Source: an uncultured Bacteroidota bacterium (GTDB lineage: Bacteria > Bacteroidota > Bacteroidia > Chitinophagales > Chitinophagaceae). From it: DNA of 64,000 bases. The position numbers and the translations under genes are program-made. The stretch covers positions 1-64,000 of the forward strand of contig CAIOIZ010000156.1 in the NCBI GenBank assembly GCA_903858475.1, written 5' to 3'. Below the pieces are notes generated by a model. The model was not told the DNA's origin and made no database searches. It saw only the letters and a program-made list of their open reading frames with translations. Below are positions 9,811 to 18,715 of the stretch, one piece after another. Numbering within the stretch: the stretch's first letter is position 1; each line of letters starts with the position of its first letter.

Positions 9811-9837
9811 AAAAAAGCCTCTGCAAAAGGCTTTTTT
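9811..9837 (+). terminator. Terminator after the clpP pair
   Basis: The 10-bp stem aaaaaagcct (9811-9820) and aggctttttt (9828-9837) has a 7-base loop. The T run is part of the stem. Being A/T-flanked, it could work in both directions. Confidence 0.85.
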
Positions 9838-9900
9838 GCTTAGTAAGCAGCAAAGCATCGTTCCCCACAAAAAAATTGTCCTTAACAGAGGCATGTTATT

Positions 9901-9908
9901 TAACTTTG
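9901..9908 (+). promoter_or_regulatory. -7 promoter box before clpX
   Basis: TAACTTTG matches TAnnTTTG, with a possible TTG -33 element at 9876-9878. It shows clpX has its own promoter after the clpP terminator. Confidence 0.6.
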
Positions 9909-9950
9909 CATTTCATTCTTAATTCAATGCTGCCTTGGTAGCAAATCAAT

Positions 9951-11189
9951 ATGGCAAAACAACCGGTTTTACATTGTTCATTTTGTGGTAGAAGCCGTGA
10001 TGAGGTAAAAATCCTGATTGCTGGACAGGATGGGCATATCTGTGAAAATTGTGTCGAGCATGCACAAGAAATTATTGCCCAGGAGTTGGTCGCTTATACT
10101 GATACCAAAGCAACTGGCAGCAGCAATAAATTAACCGTTCGTAAGCCAATTGAAATAAAGAAATTTCTCGATGATTATGTAATTGGCCAGGATGATGCAA
10201 AGAAAATTCTAGCCGTGGCGGTTTACAATCACTATAAGCGGCTGAATCAAAAAGTTGACAATGATGTAGAGATTGAGAAAAGTAATATTATTATGGTGGG
10301 CGAAACGGGTACTGGTAAAACCTTATTAGCCAAAAGTATTGCGCGTATGCTAAACGTGCCATTTGCAATAGTAGACGCCACTGTTTTTACCGAAGCAGGT
10401 TATGTGGGAGAAGATGTAGAAAGCATGCTGAGTCGCCTCTTGCAGGCATGTAATTATGATGTAGCTAGTGCGGAGAAGGGAATCGTATTTATTGATGAAA
10501 TTGATAAGGTTGCTCGCAAAAGCGATAATCCAAGTATTACCCGGGATGTGAGTGGGGAAGGCGTACAACAAGGATTATTAAAATTGCTAGAAGGAACGGA
10601 AGTGTTGGTGCCACCTCAAGGAGGTCGCAAGCATCCAGAACAGAAATTAGTAAAATTAAATACCCAGAATATCCTCTTTATATGTGGCGGAGCTTTTGAT
10701 GGCATCGACAAGGTAATTGCAAGAAGAATCAATACCCATGCCATCGGCTTTAATGTCAATAAAGATGCGCAAGAATTCCAGCACAACAATCTACTGCACT
10801 TCATAAATGCGGTTGATTTGAAACATTTTGGTTTAATACCTGAATTGCTGGGCCGATTGCCAGTAATTACCTATTTAGATCCATTGGATGCTGCTACGTT
10901 GCGTAATATTCTTACCGAACCCAAGAATAGCTTGATCAAGCAATTTACCAGGTTATTTGAAATAGAGGGTATTGCATTGACTTTTGACACTGCCACATAT
11001 GACTTTATGGTAGAAAAGGCCCTGGAATACAAATTAGGTGCAAGGGGGTTGCGTAGTATTTGTGAGAGTATTTTGACCGATGCGATGTTTGAATTACCCT
11101 CCCAGAAAATAAAGACATTTCATGTTAGTCTTGAATATGCACAACGTAAGTTTAGCAGTAGTAAGCTAAGCATGCTGAAAGTAGCATAA
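9951..11189 (+). CDS. clpX: ClpX unfoldase
   Basis: AAA+ ATPase that recognises, unfolds and threads substrates into ClpP. It is 412 aa, normal length. The N-terminal zinc-binding domain has the four cysteines in CSFCGRSR and CENC (residues about 8-35). The AAA+ core has Walker A GETGTGKT (about residue 123) and Walker [20 protein letters not shown] pore-region segment and the C-terminal small domain ([11 protein letters not shown]) follow. It lies directly downstream of the two clpP genes but is separately promoted. Confidence 0.97.
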   Translation: MAKQPVLHCSFCGRSRDEVKILIAGQDGHICENCVEHAQEIIAQELVAYTDTKATGSSNKLTVRKPIEIKKFLDDYVIGQDDAKKILAVAVYNHYKRLNQKVDNDVEIEKSNIIMVGETGTGKTLLAKSIARMLNVPFAIVDATVFTEAGYVGEDVESMLSRLLQACNYDVASAEKGIVFIDEIDKVARKSDNPSITRDVSGEGVQQGLLKLLEGTEVLVPPQGGRKHPEQKLVKLNTQNILFICGGAFDGIDKVIARRINTHAIGFNVNKDAQEFQHNNLLHFINAVDLKHFGLIPELLGRLPVITYLDPLDAATLRNILTEPKNSLIKQFTRLFEIEGIALTFDTATYDFMVEKALEYKLGARGLRSICESILTDAMFELPSQKIKTFHVSLEYAQRKFSSSKLSMLKVA

Positions 11190-11207
11190 TTTTCAAGGAA
11201 GATTTTT

Positions 11208-11234
11208 AATGGCTGCTGCGGTAGCCATTTTTAA
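11208..11234 (+). terminator. Possible terminator after clpX
   Basis: The 7-bp stem aatggct (11208-11214) and agccatt (11223-11229) has an 8-base loop and a short T tail. It is weaker than the other terminators in the window. Confidence 0.5.
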
Positions 11235-11323
11235 TTGAATCATTTCTCCCCAAATTTCAAACATCCTCCCTTCATTTTAGGTGATTGATTTATTTCAATT
11301 TATTTTTACAACCTACAAGTGTT

Positions 11324-11331
11324 TAGCTTTG
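11324..11331 (+). promoter_or_regulatory. -7 promoter box before purA
   Basis: TAGCTTTG matches TAnnTTTG and lies 66 bases before the purA start codon. Confidence 0.6.
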
Positions 11332-11397
11332 AACTAAGTGCCAGTTCAAACTGAACCAAATCTGAAGGGTCAAATAAATATTTAAAGTAAAAATAAA

Positions 11398-12660
11398 ATG
11401 GTTGATGTTATTTTAGGCCTCCAATGGGGCGATGAAGGGAAAGGCAAAATTGTAGATTATTTTGCTCCGGGTTATGACGTAATAGCTCGCTTTCAGGGAG
11501 GACCGAATGCTGGACATACACTTTATGTAGATGGTAAAAAAACAGTGTTGCACCAAATTCCTAGTGGTATTTTTCACGAGGACAAAATCAACCTGATAGG
11601 CAACGGTGTCGTTTTAGATGCAGTTACTTTAAAAAGAGAATGCGAAACAGTGGCTTCCTTTGGTGTTGATTATAAGAAAAATTTATATATCAGCGAACGT
11701 GCCCATCTTATTTTGCCTACCCACCGTGCGTTGGATAAAGCAAGTGAGTTGGCAAAAGGAAATGAAAAAATTGGCAGCACGTTGAAGGGAATTGGGCCTA
11801 CTTATATGGATAAAACAGGTAGAAATGGATTGAGAGTGGGTGATTTGTTGGATAAAAATTTTACGACGCAATACATCAAGTTGCGTATGAAGCACCAACG
11901 CTTGTTGGATAATTTTAATTTCGGAGAAGATATTACCCAATGGGAAGAGGAATTTTTTGAAGCCATTGAGTTACTGAAAGAATTTAAAATTGTAAATGGA
12001 GAATATTTTATCAATGACAAAATTCAACAAGGCAAAAAAGTATTAGCAGAAGGAGCACAAGGCAGCATGCTTGATGTTGATTTTGGCACTTTCCCCTTTG
12101 TAACTAGCAGTAATACTATTTCTGCAGGGGTTTGTACAGGATTAGGTGTGGCTCCTCAAAAAATCAAGGAAGTGCTGGGTGTTACCAAAGCTTATTGCAC
12201 TAGGGTAGGCAGCGGACCTTTTCCTACTGAATTATTGGATGAAACAGGTGAGTTGATTAGAAAAACGGGAAATGAATTTGGAAGCACTACAGGAAGACCT
12301 CGTCGCTGCGGTTGGATTGATTTGGTGGCATTACAGTTTGCATGCATGATTAATGGAGTAACCCAAATTGTAATGACCAAGGCAGATGTCTTGGATGGAT
12401 TGAGTGAATTGAGTGTTTGTAATGCATATAGTGTAAATGGGGAAGAAAAAAATTATGTACCCTTCCAAATGAACAGAGTGCCTATTGAACCCATTTATAA
12501 GCATTTTGAGGGATGGCAAGCAGATATTACCAATATCAAGGATTTTGGTTCAGTACCCGATAAAATGAAAGTGTATATCGAGTATATAAACCGTTTTTTG
12601 GGTATTCCAGTGAAATATATCAGCAATGGTCCAGGTCGTGATCAATTGATACTTGCATAA
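11398..12660 (+). CDS. purA: Adenylosuccinate synthetase
   Basis: Joins IMP and aspartate using GTP, the first step from IMP to AMP. It is 420 aa, normal size. The N-terminal signature VILGLQWGDEGKGKIVDYF contains the catalytic Asp and GTP-binding loop. The IMP-binding region GIGPTYMDKTGRNGLRV and the C-terminal stretch YISNGPGRDQLI are also typical. It has its own promoter box. The gene after it encodes an unrelated acidic protein after a 77-base AT-rich gap. Confidence 0.97.
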   Translation: MVDVILGLQWGDEGKGKIVDYFAPGYDVIARFQGGPNAGHTLYVDGKKTVLHQIPSGIFHEDKINLIGNGVVLDAVTLKRECETVASFGVDYKKNLYISERAHLILPTHRALDKASELAKGNEKIGSTLKGIGPTYMDKTGRNGLRVGDLLDKNFTTQYIKLRMKHQRLLDNFNFGEDITQWEEEFFEAIELLKEFKIVNGEYFINDKIQQGKKVLAEGAQGSMLDVDFGTFPFVTSSNTISAGVCTGLGVAPQKIKEVLGVTKAYCTRVGSGPFPTELLDETGELIRKTGNEFGSTTGRPRRCGWIDLVALQFACMINGVTQIVMTKADVLDGLSELSVCNAYSVNGEEKNYVPFQMNRVPIEPIYKHFEGWQADITNIKDFGSVPDKMKVYIEYINRFLGIPVKYISNGPGRDQLILA

Positions 12661-12737
12661 AAAATAAAAAAAACATTGATTTTTTTTTGGCTAATTGAAA
12701 ATCCCTTATAAATTTTACAGCACAATTCGTTTAAACC

Positions 12738-13160
12738 ATGGCAGTAAAAAGTTCCAAAGAAAAAAAGGCAACTCCTAAAAAGACTGCAGTATCCTCTACT
12801 GCTGTTACTAAAAGTGCATCAAAGACTAAGAAAGTAGTAGATGATGACGAGGATGATTTTGATGAAGAGGAAATAGTGAAGCCTTCCACGAAAGTGAAAG
12901 CCGCCACTAAAAAAAGCAAATCTGATGACGACGACGAGGAGGAGGATGATGTAGAAGTAGATGACGATTGGGAAAAACAAGAAGAAGAGGATTCTTGGGA
13001 TCCTGATTTTGATGAATTTGATATTCCTAAATCTAAAGGGAAAAAGGCTGTCGGAAAAAAATCAAAGGAAGAGGATGATTTAAAATTAGAGGATGATTTC
13101 AAAGATCTAGGTTTTGATGATTTAGATGGCGGTGGATTTGACGAGGAGGATGATTTTTAA
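12738..13160 (+). CDS. Highly acidic, Lys-patched disordered protein
   Basis: Function not recognised. The 140-aa protein is almost entirely low complexity: a Lys/Thr/Ser-rich basic N-terminus (residues 1-35) and alternating runs of Asp/Glu and Lys patches. It has no hydrophobic core and no signal peptide. It contains two Trp-containing acidic segments (DDWEKQEEEDSWDPDFDEFD) and ends GGGFDEEDDF. It is probably intrinsically disordered and cytoplasmic. The acidic tail with a terminal Phe loosely recalls SSB-type partner-binding tips, but that is only a resemblance. The opposite-strand 123-aa Ser-rich ORF is its shadow. It sits 15 bases before pabB and may be cotranscribed with it. Confidence 0.75.
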   Translation: MAVKSSKEKKATPKKTAVSSTAVTKSASKTKKVVDDDEDDFDEEEIVKPSTKVKAATKKSKSDDDDEEEDDVEVDDDWEKQEEEDSWDPDFDEFDIPKSKGKKAVGKKSKEEDDLKLEDDFKDLGFDDLDGGGFDEEDDF

Positions 13161-13175
13161 GCAGTATATTTAGCT

Positions 13176-14477
13176 GTGAATAATTACAACCAATATGCTG
13201 TAAATAATTTTACTGCATTCAGAAATAAAATGTTGAACTGGGCCAACCAGTTCAACATTTTTTGTTTTTTAGACAACCAACAATATTCCACAGACGAAAA
13301 TGCCTTTGAATGTTTATTAGGAGTAGGTGCAAGGCATACAATTCATCTTCATTCGGGCAATGCTTTTGAATCCTTAAAAGCATTTCATAAAAAATATCCA
13401 GGTTGGCTATTTGGACACTTAGGCTATGATTTAAAAAATGAAATAGAAGCTGTCACATCAACAAATACGGATATCATTGGCTTTGAAGATGGCTGTTTTT
13501 TTGTTCCGGAAACCGTTATACAGGTTTTCAAAAAGCATGTAAGAATCATTAGCACCGGCAATGCAACGGCTTTATTTGATGAGATAAATAATTACAGTGA
13601 AAAGCATGCTGTTTCAAATCAGCCTCCTCCTATAGCTATTCAAAGTAGATTTTCCCAATTGGAATACATCGAAACCATCAAAGCTTTACTGGAACATATT
13701 CATGTTGGGGATTGCTATGAGATTAATTTTTGCCAGGAATTTTTTGCTGAAAATGTGTGGATTGACCCAATTCTTGTGTTTGATAAACTATGTACAATAT
13801 CTCCTAATCCCTTTGCTGCCCTTTATAAACTCAATGATAAATATTGCATTTGTGCCAGTCCAGAAAGATTCTTAAAGAAACAGGGATATAAATTAATATC
13901 TCAACCTATCAAGGGTACTAGTCCAAGGGACTTGCAAAACCGTACCAATGATGATTCACTGAAAAATCAATTATTCTGGAGTAGCAAGGAAAGATCAGAA
14001 AATGTAATGGTGGTAGACTTAGTAAGAAATGATTTGAGTAAAATTTGTACAAAGGGCAGTGTGAAAGTAGAGGAGCTTTTTGGTATTTATAGTTTTCCTC
14101 AGGTGCACCAAATGATAAGTACAGTGAGTGGCGAAATGCCCCCCGATTTGCATTGGGTGGAAGCCATTAGGGCTTGTTTCCCCATGGGCAGTATGACTGG
14201 CGCTCCAAAGAAAAAAGTAATGCAGTTGATAGAAAAATATGAAAAGTCAAAAAGAGGGTTGTTTTCTGGTGCTATTGGATATATTATGCCTTCTACCGAC
14301 GATTCGTTGCAATTCGACTTTGATTTTAATGTTGTAATAAGATCTTTATTGTACAATGCATCCGCTAAATCACTGTCCTACCAAACTGGCAGCGGCATTA
14401 CTTTTTACAGCGATCCCGAGCTAGAATATGAAGAATGCCAATGGAAGGGCGCTGCAATAAAAAAACTTTTCGAATAA
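13176..14477 (+). CDS. pabB: Aminodeoxychorismate synthase component I
   Basis: Converts chorismate to aminodeoxychorismate for folate synthesis, using ammonia from a separate glutaminase component. The 433-aa protein has the chorismate-binding fold in its C-terminal two thirds. The signature PIKGTSPR (about residue 247) carries the Lys typical of PabB; TrpE has Ala there (PIAGT). Also seen are CASPERFL, SENVMVVDLVRNDLSKI, GSMTGAPKKKVM and SYQTGSGITFYSDPELEYEE. The start is GTG at 13176; the next Met falls at 13230. No glutaminase gene (pabA) or lyase (pabC) is adjacent. TATATTTA just before the start is one base off the -7 consensus. Confidence 0.93.
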   Translation: MNNYNQYAVNNFTAFRNKMLNWANQFNIFCFLDNQQYSTDENAFECLLGVGARHTIHLHSGNAFESLKAFHKKYPGWLFGHLGYDLKNEIEAVTSTNTDIIGFEDGCFFVPETVIQVFKKHVRIISTGNATALFDEINNYSEKHAVSNQPPPIAIQSRFSQLEYIETIKALLEHIHVGDCYEINFCQEFFAENVWIDPILVFDKLCTISPNPFAALYKLNDKYCICASPERFLKKQGYKLISQPIKGTSPRDLQNRTNDDSLKNQLFWSSKERSENVMVVDLVRNDLSKICTKGSVKVEELFGIYSFPQVHQMISTVSGEMPPDLHWVEAIRACFPMGSMTGAPKKKVMQLIEKYEKSKRGLFSGAIGYIMPSTDDSLQFDFDFNVVIRSLLYNASAKSLSYQTGSGITFYSDPELEYEECQWKGAAIKKLFE

Positions 14478-14556
14478 AAAATTCTGTCATTGGTCTATAT
14501 TAATGAGGTATTCGACGATTAAAAAAAGGAATCTTATATTTAACAGAAATTTGCAT

Positions 14557-15030
14557 ATGCTAAGAGTAAGGATATTGATAATTGCAGTAATTATGTCTTC
14601 AGTTTCTCCACTGCAGGCACAAAAAGCTACAAGTAAGTTTGTAAGTAAGTATGCTGATTTGGCAATTGCATTAAAGGAAAAATGGGGTATACCAGTATCG
14701 ATTATTTTGGGAGTTTCTACATTAGAGTCGGGTAGTGGCACTAGTATTAATTGTAAGCAATTGAATAACTATTTTGGTGTAACAGGTAAAAATCATTTGA
14801 AACACCGTCGCACAATGTATAAGCAATATGCCAGTGCAGAAGAATCTTTTGATGATTTTTGTGGAATTATTTCTAGGAAGAAATATTATCCAAAATTAAA
14901 AAATAACATGAGTTATCAAACTTGGCTAGCTGCTATGAATCATGGAAATTATGCTGGAGCTAAAGATGTTTGGGTGTCAAGGGTGACCAATATTATTAAA
15001 AAACAAGGTCTTTATAAATACGATAAATAA
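14557..15030 (+). CDS. Secreted glucosaminidase-domain peptidoglycan hydrolase
   Basis: From ATG 14557 the product is 157 aa. It has a clear signal peptide (LRVRILIIAVIMSSVSPLQAQ) followed directly by a small glucosaminidase domain of the FlgJ/LytD type: SIILGVSTLESGSGTS with the likely catalytic Glu, LNNYFGVTG, and YKQYASAEESFDDFCGII. Such enzymes cut the glycan strand of peptidoglycan in the periplasm. The ORF track starts at 14503, but that would put 18 mostly charged residues ahead of the signal peptide. It precedes two SGNH hydrolases and an MBOAT protein with gaps under 30 bases, so one envelope-remodelling operon is likely. Confidence 0.85.
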   Translation: MLRVRILIIAVIMSSVSPLQAQKATSKFVSKYADLAIALKEKWGIPVSIILGVSTLESGSGTSINCKQLNNYFGVTGKNHLKHRRTMYKQYASAEESFDDFCGIISRKKYYPKLKNNMSYQTWLAAMNHGNYAGAKDVWVSRVTNIIKKQGLYKYDK

Positions 15031-15039
15031 ATTCGGTAG

Positions 15040-16395
15040 ATGAATTATCAAAGGCAAGTCCTGCTCTTCACCCTCTTTTTTTTAGTTTCATTGATTGCTG
15101 CCACCGTGCTCTTTCATTTCTACCCTTCTTTGGCAGGATCTACTTTGCGGCCAGTTAATATTGTTTCCGAAATAGTTAAAGACAGTGCCAGCAATGGAAA
15201 GAAATCGGTTGTAACTAAAAATGGCAAAATAGTAAAAGGCAATATTATTGTAAAAGACTACTTAACGGAAAAATCCTTAATAAATTCCTCTGGTGATAAA
15301 TTTGCACTTCAACATTTTCTTAAAAAACTAGCTGCACTAAAAAAAGACAAATCACGGAAAGTTAGGATTGGATATTTTGGTGATTCATTTATAGAGGGTG
15401 ATTTAATTACACAAGACTTGCGGAAGCAATTACAAGATACCTTAGGAGGTGATGGGGTTGGGTTTGTGCCTATCCGGTCTATCACAGAAGGTTTCCGGCA
15501 AACTATTATACAGCATTCTTCTGGCGATTGGGAGGAAGTGAGTTTTAAATCTGATAATCATGCAAGCGCCCAACTTTTCTTGTCGGGGCATAAGTTTTTT
15601 CCAGGGAATAATAGTAGTGTTTCATTTCGAGCTAGCAACCAGCCCCACCTCGATCATTTTGTGCATGCACAAGTACTTTATGGCAAAGCCTCTAATGGAA
15701 ATAACACAACTGGATCTATCTCCATCAATAGCCAATCATATACCCTGCATGCAAATGATGTTTTCAATGTAGATGAAATTAATCTTGGAAATTGTCAAGC
15801 TGTGAATATGAGTGCAAGTCCCTCTGGCATTCCCATTTATGGTCTTTCTTTCGAAACCCCTGTAGGCATTATGGTGGATAATTTTTCTTTCAGGGGTATC
15901 AGTGGGGTAGAATTGGATAATTTTTCTGAAGACTATCTGAGGGCAATGCAAGCTAAAAGGCCCTATGATCTATTGGTATTTCAATATGGCCCGAATCTTT
16001 TATTTAAAGGAGAGCTAGTGGAATTTAAATGGTATCAGAAAAAAATGCTGCCTATATTACAAAAATTAAAAAAAGCATTTCCACAAACTAGTATACTATT
16101 GGTGTCTACTGCAGATAAAGGGTATAAGTATGCAGGAGCATGGCGCACTCAAAAAGGAGTGGAGCCCTTGGTAGATGTGCAATACGATATGGCCAACAAT
16201 GCTGGATTGGATTTTTTTAATTTATACAATGCTATGGGAGGTGAAAATTCAATGGTAAAATGGGCCACCGAATCGCCGACATTAGCAAATAAAGATTATA
16301 CACACGTGAATTTTAGAGGTGCAAAAAAGATAGCAGATATTATTTATAACGCGATAATGAAAGAGTTTGATGATTATCAAAAGCATGGGGATTAG
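15040..16395 (+). CDS. Membrane-anchored SGNH/GDSL hydrolase-like protein
   Basis: A 451-aa protein with one N-terminal membrane helix (about residues 8-30) and an extracytoplasmic SGNH domain. Block I is IGYFGDSFIEGD (about residue 110). The C-terminal block DYTHVNFRGAKKIAD supplies the Asp and His. A middle insertion of about 150 residues looks like a beta-rich accessory module. Such proteins act as O-acetyl transferases or esterases on cell-wall or surface glycans; by position with an MBOAT gene it could be the periplasmic acetyl transferase partner (PatB/AlgX-like). It overlaps the next gene by 29 bases, which implies translational coupling. Confidence 0.82.
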   Translation: MNYQRQVLLFTLFFLVSLIAATVLFHFYPSLAGSTLRPVNIVSEIVKDSASNGKKSVVTKNGKIVKGNIIVKDYLTEKSLINSSGDKFALQHFLKKLAALKKDKSRKVRIGYFGDSFIEGDLITQDLRKQLQDTLGGDGVGFVPIRSITEGFRQTIIQHSSGDWEEVSFKSDNHASAQLFLSGHKFFPGNNSSVSFRASNQPHLDHFVHAQVLYGKASNGNNTTGSISINSQSYTLHANDVFNVDEINLGNCQAVNMSASPSGIPIYGLSFETPVGIMVDNFSFRGISGVELDNFSEDYLRAMQAKRPYDLLVFQYGPNLLFKGELVEFKWYQKKMLPILQKLKKAFPQTSILLVSTADKGYKYAGAWRTQKGVEPLVDVQYDMANNAGLDFFNLYNAMGGENSMVKWATESPTLANKDYTHVNFRGAKKIADIIYNAIMKEFDDYQKHGD

Positions 16396-17200
16396 TTTTT
16401 TATTTTCCCTTTCTACTTCTTGTAGTAGTATCAATGCGGATACTGACCAGTCGTCTTTGTTAAAAGCAAAGGAGGGTGGGGGTATTATATTAGCCAATGC
16501 AAAAACTAAAGAACTTCAATTAGGAAATACCATAGCCAATAGCAATGCACTGGTTGCACTAAAATCAGTGATTAATAAAAATGATGCCGGTTTTCGGGTT
16601 ATAAATGTTTTGCATATTGGAGATTCTCATATAAAGTCAGGGCTTTATTCAGAGCCATTTATGCAAAAGTTGAATAATTATTATGGGCAAAAAAGAAAGG
16701 GAAAACTTTTCTTCAACTTTCAATGGTTTTGCAAAATTGGCACTAAGTATTCTGATTATAATGAATTGGCTGAATTAGATATTCAGTTGGTTAAATCCAA
16801 CCCTAATCTGGTTATTATTTCTTTAGGCACCAACGATGCGTTTTCGGGGTCATCGCATTCGAACTTTTATGCAAAAATTGATCATCTTGTACAAAAGATC
16901 CATGATCTAGCACCTCATGCAGCAATACTAATTACCACTCCACCTGATGGGTTGAAAAACACAGGTGGTTATTTTGAAGCGCTTCCAGAAATGGCCAATG
17001 TAGTCAATACCATCACTAGGTATTGCAGTGATAAAAATATTGCCTGCTGGAATTTACACCAGATTATGGGAGGAACATATGCCATTAATGCCTGGTATTT
17101 ACAGAAATTGGCAGCGCCCGATCGGGTGCATTATAGTGCTAAGGGGTATGCGAAATTTGCACAATGGCTATTTGATGCTTTTGTAAAAGCAATGAACTAA
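16367..17200 (+). CDS. SGNH/GDSL hydrolase, probable lipoprotein
   Basis: A 277-aa protein with all SGNH blocks clearly visible: LHIGDSHIKSG (block I), IISLGTNDAF (block III) and DRVHYSAKGY (block V, Asp-His). The N-terminus MMIIKSMGISFLFSLSTSC looks like a lipoprotein signal with Cys near residue 19, which supports the upstream start at 16367 despite the overlap with the preceding gene. It is shorter and more canonical than its upstream neighbour. The pair may be a transferase and an esterase, or two acyl-transfer steps feeding from the MBOAT protein just downstream. Substrate is unknown. Confidence 0.83.
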   Translation: MMIIKSMGISFLFSLSTSCSSINADTDQSSLLKAKEGGGIILANAKTKELQLGNTIANSNALVALKSVINKNDAGFRVINVLHIGDSHIKSGLYSEPFMQKLNNYYGQKRKGKLFFNFQWFCKIGTKYSDYNELAELDIQLVKSNPNLVIISLGTNDAFSGSSHSNFYAKIDHLVQKIHDLAPHAAILITTPPDGLKNTGGYFEALPEMANVVNTITRYCSDKNIACWNLHQIMGGTYAINAWYLQKLAAPDRVHYSAKGYAKFAQWLFDAFVKAMN

Positions 17201-17228
17201 ATATTTAAATTTAATAACGAGTTATTAT

Positions 17229-18710
17229 ATGGGTTCAATTGACTTTGAAAAAATTTGGGAAAGTATTCTGTATAATCCAAAAGACCCCCTGCTTTTTAAC
17301 AGTGGCTTTTTTATATGGTTTTTTGCCATTTTTATTATTACCTATTCTTTTACTGCAAAGCATCGGAATGCGAGGGTACTGACCTTTACGCTTTTTTCAT
17401 TGTATTTTTTTTATAAGGCTTGCGGTTGGTTTGTTGGCTTGGTATTGCTTTCTGCGGTGATTGATTTTATCCTTTCCAACAGCATTTATAAAGTGCAAAA
17501 AAAATCAACTAAAAAATTATTATTGATTTTTAGTGTAGTCATCAATTTGGGTTTGCTTTTCTATTTTAAATACACGAATTTTTTCATCGGCCTTATGAAT
17601 GATTTCAATGGCGGTCATATTGAGCCATTGAAATTGATTTTGCCAGTAGGTATATCCTTTTATACTTTTGAGAACCTGAGCTATACAGTGGATGTTTATA
17701 GAGGACATTTCAAGCCCGTTACCCGCTTTATTGATTATTTGTATTTTCTTTCCTTCTTCCCCAAGTTGATGATGGGACCCATTGTACGGGCAGCGGATTT
17801 TTTGCCACAACTCAACAAGCCCTATTTTGTAAGTAAACAGGACTTTGCCGAAGGGTTTTATCTCATATTTTCCGGGCTCTTCAAGAAAATAGTTATTTCC
17901 GATTTTATCAATGTGAATTTTGTCGGCTATGTTTTTGATGATCCTAGTAAACATGTGGGTTTAGAATGCTTATTGGCTATTTACGGATATGCATTGGTGA
18001 TATACTGCGATTTTTCAGGGTATTCAGATATGGCGAGAGGCATTGCCCGTTGGTGTGGGTTTAATATACCGCCCAATTTCGACTCCCCCTATCAAAGCAA
18101 ATCAATTACAGAGTTTTGGAGAAGATGGCATATTTCGCTTTCCAGTTGGCTGAGAGACTATCTGTATATTTCGCTGGGGGGCAACCGAAAAGGGAAAGTT
18201 AGGCAGTATGTCAATTTGTTTATTACAATGCTATTGGGAGGGTTCTGGCATGGAGCAAGCTGGAATTATATTCTTTGGGGTGGTATGCATGGAGCTGCCC
18301 TTACCGTGGATAAAATAAAACTTTTTATCGGCGAGAAATTAAAAATAAGTGGCCGTTCATTTTTTGCAAAAGCACTAGGGGTGTTCTTTACCTTTCATTT
18401 TGTTTGCTTTTGCTGGATATTTTTTCGGGCAGATAGTTTTGCTGATGCTGGTGCAATGATTCATCAATTGCTTTATAATTTTGATGGAGCAGTATGGAAA
18501 GAAATAGGCGCTAACTATTATGCAGTATTAATGATAATGTTGCTAGGATTCGTTTTGCATTTTGTTCCAAAGTCAATGGAGGAAAAAGTAAAGACGGGGC
18601 TTGCTAAATTACCCTTGGCAGGTTATGTAATGGTAGGGCTGCTACTGTTTTTTATATTCCTGCAGATGAAAACAGCAGAACCGGTAATGCCGGTCTATCT
18701 TCAATTCTAA
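17229..18710 (+). CDS. MBOAT-family membrane O-acyltransferase (AlgI/PatA-like)
   Basis: A 493-aa polytopic protein that moves acyl groups, usually acetyl, across the membrane for transfer to extracellular polymers. The family core is clear: FSFFPKLMMGPIVRAADFLPQL, the segment YCDFSGYSDMARGIA, EFWRRWHISLSSWLRDYLYISLGGN, and GGFWHGASWNYILWGGMHG with the conserved catalytic-site His. Around ten membrane helices are apparent. It follows two SGNH proteins by 28 bases. The MBOAT plus SGNH pairing matches known O-acetylation machines (PatA/PatB for peptidoglycan, AlgI/AlgX for alginate). No alginate synthesis genes are present, while a peptidoglycan hydrolase heads the operon, so peptidoglycan or another envelope glycan is the favoured target. 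Confidence 0.92.
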   Translation: MGSIDFEKIWESILYNPKDPLLFNSGFFIWFFAIFIITYSFTAKHRNARVLTFTLFSLYFFYKACGWFVGLVLLSAVIDFILSNSIYKVQKKSTKKLLLIFSVVINLGLLFYFKYTNFFIGLMNDFNGGHIEPLKLILPVGISFYTFENLSYTVDVYRGHFKPVTRFIDYLYFLSFFPKLMMGPIVRAADFLPQLNKPYFVSKQDFAEGFYLIFSGLFKKIVISDFINVNFVGYVFDDPSKHVGLECLLAIYGYALVIYCDFSGYSDMARGIARWCGFNIPPNFDSPYQSKSITEFWRRWHISLSSWLRDYLYISLGGNRKGKVRQYVNLFITMLLGGFWHGASWNYILWGGMHGAALTVDKIKLFIGEKLKISGRSFFAKALGVFFTFHFVCFCWIFFRADSFADAGAMIHQLLYNFDGAVWKEIGANYYAVLMIMLLGFVLHFVPKSMEEKVKTGLAKLPLAGYVMVGLLLFFIFLQMKTAEPVMPVYLQF

Positions 18711-18715
18711 TTGGA

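Noticed and set aside
12731-13102. 123-aa Ser-rich minus-strand ORF
   Set aside because: It is the mirror of Asp/Glu codons in the acidic protein; poly-Ser/Phe content is the expected artefact.
14503-14556. Upstream start of the glucosaminidase gene
   Set aside because: It would place a charged 18-residue leader ahead of a clear signal peptide beginning at ATG 14557.
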